Assembly (NCBI GenBank): GCA_030066295.1
Contig: JASJBX010000045.1
Coordinates: 1 to 38,783, forward strand
DNA length: 38,783 nt
Origin: Crocosphaera sp.
Lineage (GTDB): Bacteria > Cyanobacteriota > Cyanobacteriia > Cyanobacteriales > Microcystaceae
Direction: 5' to 3'
This document shows positions 38,630-38,783 of the stretch, in pieces. The notes beneath the pieces were generated by a model that ran no database searches, was not told the DNA's origin, and worked only from the letters and a program-made list of their open reading frames with translations. The position numbers and the translations under genes are program-made. Each line of letters opens with the position of its first letter. Position 1 is the stretch's first letter.

Positions 38630-38649
38630 TAATTAATTATTTAATTTCG

Positions 38650-38679
38650 AGAGGTTAACAACCGTTAACCTCTTTTTTA
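38650..38679. terminator. Terminator of purA-rplY
   Basis: A perfect 10-bp stem AGAGGTTAAC/GTTAACCTCT (38650-38659 with 38664-38673) with a 4-base loop, followed by five T's. The T-run contains the stop codon of the convergent membrane-protein gene. Confidence 0.85.
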
Positions 38680-38783
38680 TACCCAAAAGGCAAACGCAGC
38701 TAAACCCATAAATAAAATAGGGACTAACCATTTTAAAATATCATCTAAATATAAGGCTAACTCACGATAGCCCCCGGCAACTA
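38677..38783 (-). CDS. 3' end of a membrane-protein gene (partial)
   Basis: A minus-strand frame enters from the window edge and ends in TAA at 38677-38679. The 34 visible residues include GGYRELALYLDDILKWLVPI and then a hydrophobic helix ending FAFWV, so the protein ends in a membrane segment. The family cannot be named from this fragment. Its stop lies in the T-run of the rplY terminator. Confidence 0.55.
   Translation of the reverse strand, partial: VAGGYRELALYLDDILKWLVPILFMGLAAFAFWV

Overview
This window looks like chromosomal DNA of a unicellular cyanobacterium, most plausibly in the Crocosphaera/Cyanothece group. Seen directly: AT-rich genes, many copies of the cyanobacterial HIP1 octamer GCGATCGC, PEP-CTERM exported proteins, an orange-carotenoid-protein (OCP) C-terminal-like NTF2 protein, a Tat-exported amine oxidase, and several proteins of types typical of cyanobacteria. 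The genus is an inference from gene content and style, not from a search.

Layout. 1-1.7 kb: an array of short hairpins, then a secreted vWA/PEP-CTERM protein with a 16-unit 21-bp minisatellite. 1.7-4.4 kb: moaE, divergent from rpsB, then tsf. 4.4-7.6 kb: an uncharacterised coiled-coil protein, a PPP-type phosphatase and an atypical pyruvate kinase without its C-terminal domain. 7.6-10.4 kb: a HepT-type HEPN RNase without its antitoxin, then gamma and beta subunits of an N-type (alternate, probably Na+-linked) F-ATPase with no other subunits beside them. 10.5-15.5 kb: a small unknown protein, the OCP-CTD homologue, a Ser/Thr kinase-FGE/C-type-lectin fusion whose 3' end looks like the variable region of a diversity-generating retroelement (DGR), and a COG3044-type ABC-class ATPase. 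15.5-21.2 kb: a minus-strand block with a CPBP protease, WD40 protein, Tat amine oxidase, EamA transporter and two unknown proteins. 21.2-24.6 kb: sixA, tRNA-Gly(GCC), ruvX, a 63-bp tandem repeat, a HAF-repeat PEP-CTERM protein and a small double-glycine-leader peptide. 24.6-31.7 kb: queG, a HAD phosphatase, a CYTH protein, a haloacetate-dehalogenase-like hydrolase, pyrH-frr, a GT4 glycosyltransferase, a Vat-like acyltransferase and a small charged protein. 31.9-38.8 kb: a membrane-anchored repeat protein, a DUF1350 protein, a cupin, glmU, a decayed TnpB whose 5' end carries a near-consensus promoter for purA, purA (TTG start), rplY, and the 3' end of a membrane-protein gene.

How the genes work together. 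Much of the window is housekeeping: translation (rpsB, tsf, frr, rplY, tRNA-Gly, queG), nucleotide metabolism (pyrH, purA), envelope precursors (glmU) and cofactor synthesis (moaE). The accessory material lies mainly at 7.5-15.5 kb and 22-24.6 kb. The most interesting candidates are the DGR-like kinase-FGE target, the double-glycine peptide with its Pro/Thr repeat core, the orphan N-ATPase gamma-beta pair behind a solitary HepT, and the TnpB remnant that carries the purA promoter. Function calls rest on motifs I recognise by eye; no database search was possible.
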